Source: Acidobacteriota bacterium | GTDB taxonomy: Bacteria > Acidobacteriota > Terriglobia > Terriglobales > SCQP01 | Assembly (NCBI GenBank): GCA_004299485.1 | Contig: SCQP01000007.1 | Span: 78,623 to 142,622, forward strand | Direction of reading: 5' to 3' | DNA: 64,000 bases | In this document: positions 60,801 to 64,000 of the stretch, one piece after another | Position numbering within the stretch: position 1 is the first letter of the stretch | Layout of the letters: each line of letters opens with the position of its first letter | Notes under the pieces: model-generated | Databases searched by the model: none | The model's input: the letters and a program-made list of their open reading frames with translations, nothing else | Told to the model about the DNA's origin: nothing | Program-made: the position numbers and the translations under genes

Positions 60801-61096
60801 GTCCAATTGCTGCCAAACACCGGCAGCGTCGCCGCGCCAGCCGCCGCGAATTGGCGCCGGCGCACGCCCGGCTGCACGACCGGCAGCCGCAGCGCGTGCT
60901 CGTAAGCGCGGTAGCGATGCACCGCCGGCAGCAGCGCATCGCGTGACTGCCGGAAGCGCATGAACCAGTCCGCGCGCCCGGCGGGGTGATCCCCGCCGGG
61001 ATAAGGATTAGGACGCGTGGGTGCCTGCGTGAGCGCCAGCGCACACACCAACGCTAAACCCAGACCTACCGTGACTCCAGCCTTACGCCCGGTCAT
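57890..61096 (-). CDS. Secreted VPS10/BNR-repeat protein with membrane-anchor C-terminus
   Basis: A 1068-residue protein. MTGRKAGVTVGLGLALVCAL is the signal peptide. Residues about 75-800 are a BNR propeller (GGADGGLWYSTNALSATPTF, GIFKSTNGGQTWTTGSGVDF, GIVRSADGGTTWTQESSGAS, AELFKSTDGGQTAVSIAGDL), then Ig-like beta domains (about 820-960, DFSLAASPTTLTISNGQKGS). Near the end are a hydrophobic helix (GSATWLWLLAAAALLASGLV), RRRK, a second helix and a Cys in LLLLASAACGGSNN, then about 40 residues. This tail resembles a sorting or anchor signal, though the trailing residues are odd. A glycan-binding envelope role is inferred. Confidence 0.82.
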   Translation of the reverse strand: MTGRKAGVTVGLGLALVCALALTQAPTRPNPYPGGDHPAGRADWFMRFRQSRDALLPAVHRYRAYEHALRLPVVQPGVRRRQFAAAGAATLPVFGSNWTELGPRPESDPNFGNVAGRLTAIAVDTSKDPTGNMVYLGGADGGLWYSTNALSATPTFTPIGDNLPSLAIGSIALDDSTTPTTIYVGTGEPNLSQDSYYGDGIFKSTNGGQTWTTGSGVDFLGSAVSRLLVDPANPQVLLAAMTEGGVYVDDTLTPSVPAIGIVRSADGGTTWTQESSGASGTDIVYDPADKAFYAAIRAKGFYRSVDDGVTWSLLPAPFTVSRQTFYRASLAVRGTTLFALITDSKGFPSSSTDCSGCAGLMQSGNEGQSWIALNLPANLYGGNNQGTYDQYLAAPPDTSQLIVAGIDTWLGAAGSNNALTWTNLTNSYTGGTVHPDEHAIVCLSATQWITANDGGAWSTANAGASWTNMNATLGTIQFYSISAVPGAPGSVLGGSQDNGTVLVSSSATQTWVNKFGGDGGHTAINPANPSQFFTENYGISLAYSPNSGVGWFPVVTDSTITDKGEFYIPYILAPSDPSSIYLLTQRVWKGPAAPATPGAGWAAISPSLIHPDGNVLTGSNDDLTALAAAPHAPNVLYAGAYDGSLSVSTDATNTLTQPTWAEIQQPAVPFAGPVSAIAVSPVSPQTVYWGFGFLGANAELFKSTDGGQTAVSIAGDLPGVPINAIVVDPAVPNNIYVATDVGVFLATDGGAANEQWSRLGSNLPAAAVLSLALTRTNDSNPVLIAGTHGRGAWSIPAAAPAGFSFAASPALPVVVPGVDSTQVTLHPTFADGFAGPVTWACSSTAGLKCSFSAAASTSGSGDVTVTVSGLAGAAASAKLPLTVTATAGTATFSEQLTLANDGDFSLAASPTTLTISNGQKGSVGLNFAVSYGLNLNVAISCSGLPAGYTCQTASPVAITNGTTATLTIAPAVGAWVAAPTPQRSPGSATWLWLLAAAALLASGLVARRRKPLLAGLALLLLASAACGGSNNQIRSVQTNSSVTITATDSAAGAGHTLSHTVTLLLTVN

Positions 61097-61115
61097 GCCG
61101 TGAGTATACGGCGAA

Positions 61116-62390
61116 TCAGTACCCGTAAAACGGACCAACGTGCGTCGTTCCGTTCGACTTCGCCTGAGCACCGTTCAGACCAATGACCACTGTTTTACCA
61201 AAAAAGAACGCCAGCCCGAAGTCAAAGCTGCCGGGGTTCGGGCCGGCCAGATTGTCAAACGCCCAGTTGCCGGTATTGAACAGCGTTTGCGCGTCAGCGA
61301 CGTCCCAGGCCGCCGTGATGCTCGTCGTACCGTCCGCGCTCAGGTTAGTTGCCGTGTAGCTGATCGGGCTGGTGCCGCCGGGGCAGTAAAAGCCGGAATT
61401 GCCGCCCGTGCACTGCGTAATGTTCAAGGTCGTAGCGTCCAGGAAGAAGTTGGCGTTCGAGCCCGAATCGATAACGGAGCCAATCGCCTGGCTGAAGTTG
61501 TAATAGGTCTTGCCCTGAAAGGCGGTTTGGAAGTTGCCGTAGCCGTCGGCGCCGAGTACGACTTCTCCGGTGAGCTGGTTGTCGGACTGGGTGCCAATGC
61601 CAAACGTCATGGTGCCCTTGGCCGAGATGGCGCCGGAAGCCGGCACCGCCGGCAGCGTAATCAGCTCGCCGTTGTTGTCCTGTGGGAATACGCTGACCGG
61701 GTTTTGTACCTCTTCGGCCAAGGGGATCAGCGCCGCTGTACAGCCGGTGGAAGGACACGAAAAATAGATCGGCGGGATGTTCTTGGGATCACCACCCTGA
61801 TCCGAGCTGCACGCACCGCCACAATCGTAACGGAACACGCCCACACCCAGGATGCCGTTGGCGCCGAGCGACTGCTGCGTATCGTTTTCCGTCAGGCCGC
61901 CGGCGGTGCAGGCGCTGGGCGCTCCGGGGAAACCGGATACTCCCATGACCTGGACGGGCACATTCGCTGCGGTTTCTCCGCCCAGCTTGACGTCGGCGTT
62001 GGCAACCGGGCCCCAGTTGTAGGTCGCAACATAGGCCGTGCACTCGCCTAACGGTTTTCCGTCTGGCGCATTGTTGAACTTCAGCGGCAGGCTGGCCAGC
62101 GCGGAATCGAGCAGACGCAGGCCATACGATCCGGAATCCACCAGCACATTGTCCACCGTGGTGCAATTGGTTGTGCCCGGCACGCATACGGTCACGCTGG
62201 TAAACAGACCGTTGGTGTAGTCGTTGACGACGCCGGCGTTGGCGACAATGGCCACCTGGTTGATCGGTGGCGGCGTGCTCCCTCCGCCGCCACCGCCGCC
62301 GGAGCTCGAACTGCCGCCGCCGCCGCCGCCGCAGGCGGCCAGAGGAAGAAGCAGAACCGCGACCCAGGCGTAGCGAGTGAATATTTTCAT
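61116..62390 (-). CDS. DUF3443 family lipoprotein (retropepsin-like)
   Basis: A 424-residue predicted lipoprotein: signal peptide with lipobox LLPLAACGG, a Gly/Ser-rich linker (about residues 20-38), then a DUF3443 domain. Two D-S-G motifs, VDNVLVDSGSYGLRLLDSAL (about 83) and SQAIGSVIDSGSNANFFLD (about 305), are the arrangement of aspartic-protease-like folds. Many Cys suggest disulfides in the periplasm (CTAYVATYN, CGGACSSDQ, CPSTGCTAAL). It starts immediately after the DUF2844 stop (TAA-ATG, no gap). The two families are often adjacent; their role is unknown. Confidence 0.85.
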   Translation of the reverse strand: MKIFTRYAWVAVLLLPLAACGGGGGGSSSSGGGGGGGSTPPPINQVAIVANAGVVNDYTNGLFTSVTVCVPGTTNCTTVDNVLVDSGSYGLRLLDSALASLPLKFNNAPDGKPLGECTAYVATYNWGPVANADVKLGGETAANVPVQVMGVSGFPGAPSACTAGGLTENDTQQSLGANGILGVGVFRYDCGGACSSDQGGDPKNIPPIYFSCPSTGCTAALIPLAEEVQNPVSVFPQDNNGELITLPAVPASGAISAKGTMTFGIGTQSDNQLTGEVVLGADGYGNFQTAFQGKTYYNFSQAIGSVIDSGSNANFFLDATTLNITQCTGGNSGFYCPGGTSPISYTATNLSADGTTSITAAWDVADAQTLFNTGNWAFDNLAGPNPGSFDFGLAFFFGKTVVIGLNGAQAKSNGTTHVGPFYGY

Positions 62391-62843
62391 TTAGCGCACC
62401 ACCGCCGCAGAAAGCTGCGCGGGGATCTTATCGGTCAAAAAGGCACGGCCGCGCAGGTTTCGCATGTGGCCGCTCAATTGGACCACCAGATTGCCGGCAG
62501 CGATCGTTACCGGGCCGCGATGACGCTGTTCGCTGGCCGCTTTTCGATAGGCGGCATAATTGTTGGCCAGCAGCGATTCCAGGTCCGGCGGCACCGGACC
62601 TTGCCACGCCATGCCGAAGACCACCCCGTTCGCACTGGCATAGGCCCGCAGCGTCACGCCGCGCGGAGTTTGATATTGACGCACGCTCACGCCCGCTTGT
62701 TCGAGTTGGCGGCGGCCGGTCAGCGCCTGCCCGGCAATCGCCGGCAGCGGCTGACCCAACACCGGCAGCGGCGGTGGCGTCGCCGAGAGCACACCGGCCA
62801 ATGCCACCGTCGCGAGGAGAAACACGGACACAATTTTCCGCAT
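62391..62843 (-). CDS. DUF2844 family secreted protein
   Basis: A 150-residue exported protein. MRKIVSVFLLATVALAGVLS is the signal peptide. The family segment VSVRQYQTPRGVTLRAYASA, then GVVFGMAWQGPVPPDLESLL with ANNYAAYRKAASEQRHRGPV is diagnostic of DUF2844. Upstream in-frame codons to 63098 run into the repeat-rich region by nrdJ and are not coding. It is directly followed by the DUF3443 gene. No clear Shine-Dalgarno sequence is seen. Function unknown; probably acts with DUF3443 in the periplasm. Confidence 0.85.
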   Translation of the reverse strand: MRKIVSVFLLATVALAGVLSATPPPLPVLGQPLPAIAGQALTGRRQLEQAGVSVRQYQTPRGVTLRAYASANGVVFGMAWQGPVPPDLESLLANNYAAYRKAASEQRHRGPVTIAAGNLVVQLSGHMRNLRGRAFLTDKIPAQLSAAVVR

Positions 62844-63061
62844 ACCCGATTGGACGCGAAACCGGTCGCTCCGGGTGCCGGAAGTTTCGTCAGCTAGGGC
62901 GAATTTGCCCGCCGTCTGCGGCGTTTCCTTAAGCCAAGCTGAAACGTAACGTTCGCTCCCGGCCTTGGCGCCGAAGAACGAAGGGGAGCCGACCAACGGA
63001 GCAAACCTGCCAGTGGCAGGTTTGCGCGGGGCGTAGCCCCGGCTAAGAGCGGCGTGAGCCG
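62844..63061. other. Intergenic region with hairpins
   Basis: A 218-nt gap between nrdJ and the DUF2844 gene. It contains a possible promoter for DUF2844 and, near nrdJ, stacked hairpins (separate entry). No credible gene. Confidence 0.4.
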
Positions 63062-63063
63062 CT
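63001..63063 (-). terminator. Stacked hairpins at the 3' end of nrdJ
   Basis: Three perfect hairpins lie in a row: GCAAACCTGCC/GGCAGGTTTGC with a 3-nt loop (63001-63025, 11 bp), GGGGC/GCCCC with a 3-nt loop (63028-63040) and AGCGGC/GCCGCT (63048-63063), the last covering the stop codon of nrdJ. They could terminate nrdJ transcription without a U-run or protect the 3' end. Confidence 0.5.
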
Positions 63064-64000
63064 AGCTGCAGCCGCTGGTCTCGCCGCAATTCACGCACTT
63101 GTAGCAGGAACCGTTAGGCACCATGATGCTGCCGCAATTATGACAGGGCGGCGCATCGATCGACGTCGCCGGGGCTCCCGACGTGATCAGCGGGATCTGG
63201 CCGGCGGTTTCAAGCCGCTCCTGGGCTTCGCCGCGATCACCGTGCAGGTCCTCGACGCCGCGCGGCGCCGGAGGCTGATGATCGAGAAAACGCAGCCCCA
63301 TCCAGCGGAACAGATAATCCATGATGCTCTTGGCGTAGCCGATCTCTTCATTACCCGACCAGCCGCTGGGTTCAAAGCGGGTGTGCGAAAACTTGTCGAC
63401 CAGCAGCTTGAGCGGCACGCCGTGTTGCAACGCCAGCGAGATCGCGGTGGCGAAGCTGTCCATCAAACCGCTGATGGTTGAGCCCTCTTTTGCCATGGTG
63501 ACAAAAATCTCACCCGGCTGACCGTCCTCATACATGCCCACGGTGATGTAACCTTCATGGCCACCGACCTTGAACTTATGGGTGAGCGAGCGGCGCTCCT
63601 CGGGCAAGCGGCGGCGATAGGGGTGGGCCGATGGAACGGTTTCCGGCACACTCAGCGCCGGCTGTAGCGCCGCGCCCGGCTCAGATTTCTTCCCGGCCGC
63701 TGAGAGCGGTTGAACTTTCTTGCTGCCGTCACGATAAATGGCAATCGCCTTCAGCCCCAGTTTCCAGCCGTCGGTATAAACCTGCACGATGTCGTCAACG
63801 CTCGCATTTTCCGGCAGATTGACGGTCTTCGAAATGGCGCCCGACAGGAACGGTTGTGCCGCCGCCATCATGCGCACGTGACCCGAGTAGTGAATGCTGC
63901 GGGTGCCGTTGGCGGGTTTAAAGGAGCAGTCAAACACCGCCAGATGCTCGGCCTTCAAATGCGGCGCGCCTTCGACAGTGCCGGTAGCGTCGATGAACTC
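63062..64000 (-). CDS. nrdJ: B12-dependent ribonucleotide reductase (3' end, partial)
   Basis: C-terminal part of the class II, adenosylcobalamin-dependent reductase that makes deoxyribonucleotides. The frame is open to the right edge and begins outside the window; a TTG at 63958 is internal. Motifs: EHLAVFDCSFKPANGTRSI, YSGHVRMMAAAQPFLSGAIS, NLPENASVDDIVQVYTDGWK and LGLKAIAIYRDGSKKVQPLS, all of the C-terminal NrdJ region, then a linker and a zinc-ribbon-like end with CHNCGS, CYKCVNCGETSGCS. The Cys-rich tail re-reduces the active site. It is the last gene in the window on the minus strand. Confidence 0.93.
   Translation of the reverse strand, partial: EFIDATGTVEGAPHLKAEHLAVFDCSFKPANGTRSIHYSGHVRMMAAAQPFLSGAISKTVNLPENASVDDIVQVYTDGWKLGLKAIAIYRDGSKKVQPLSAAGKKSEPGAALQPALSVPETVPSAHPYRRRLPEERRSLTHKFKVGGHEGYITVGMYEDGQPGEIFVTMAKEGSTISGLMDSFATAISLALQHGVPLKLLVDKFSHTRFEPSGWSGNEEIGYAKSIMDYLFRWMGLRFLDHQPPAPRGVEDLHGDRGEAQERLETAGQIPLITSGAPATSIDAPPCHNCGSIMVPNGSCYKCVNCGETSGCS

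Overview
This is about 64 kb of GC-rich chromosome (roughly 63-65% G+C by eye) and most likely comes from an acidobacterium (Acidobacteriota). The main pointers are a long FtsX/MacB-type permease without an ATPase gene next to it (ADOP-like, typical of Acidobacteria), large secreted VPS10/BNR-repeat proteins, many S9/M14/M48 peptidases, DUF1800-DUF1501 and DUF3443-DUF2844 gene pairs, and a B12-dependent ribonucleotide reductase. Lineage is inferred from gene content only. No rRNA, CRISPR array, integrase or transposase was found. There is one tRNA, tRNA-Leu(UAG), at 20154-20240.

Layout. 0-9 kb: 3' end of manA, pyruvate dehydrogenase E1 alpha/beta, mannose-1-phosphate guanylyltransferase, two M48 metallopeptidases, an aminotransferase-adenosine deaminase operon and a PIN/Phd toxin-antitoxin (TA) pair. 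9-19 kb: a DHA2 drug exporter, then a minus-strand operon of an unknown secreted protein, a DUF3179 protein with an in-frame TGA and a cupin. Next come the ADOP-like permease, framed by a 110-bp inverted repeat, and an M14 peptidase. 19-23 kb: a two-gene RHH-type TA candidate, tRNA-Leu butted against a secreted-protein gene, a lone RHH protein and VapBC. 23-38 kb: an S9 peptidase-VPS10 operon, then a galactoside cluster (GH27, galK, galT, SSS symporter, small membrane protein, secreted galM, GH127). 38-51 kb: PhnB-like protein, ABC exporter, PIN/Phd pair, MFS exporter, mfd, a CDF metal transporter, a Panacea-type TA candidate and gyrA. 51-64 kb: two overlapping small ORFs, DUF1800-DUF1501, a CPA antiporter, a methyltransferase-SDR pair, a second VPS10-like protein, DUF3443-DUF2844 and the 3' end of nrdJ.

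How the genes work together. GH27 frees galactose, the SSS symporter imports it (inferred), secreted GalM supplies the alpha anomer, and GalK and GalT run the Leloir steps. galE is not in the window. The S9 peptidase, M14 peptidase and VPS10 proteins suit a life feeding on extracellular peptides and glycans. Six loci look like toxin-antitoxin modules or parts of them, several with palindromic or repeated operator-like DNA at their starts.

The strongest finding is at 11115-12128. A TGA at 11859-11861 sits exactly where the DUF3179 family carries the first cysteine of its CxxC motif. It is followed after 13 nt by a perfect 7-bp hairpin whose loop starts 20 nt past the TGA, as expected of a bacterial SECIS. 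This is probably a selenoprotein with a U-x-x-C redox motif.
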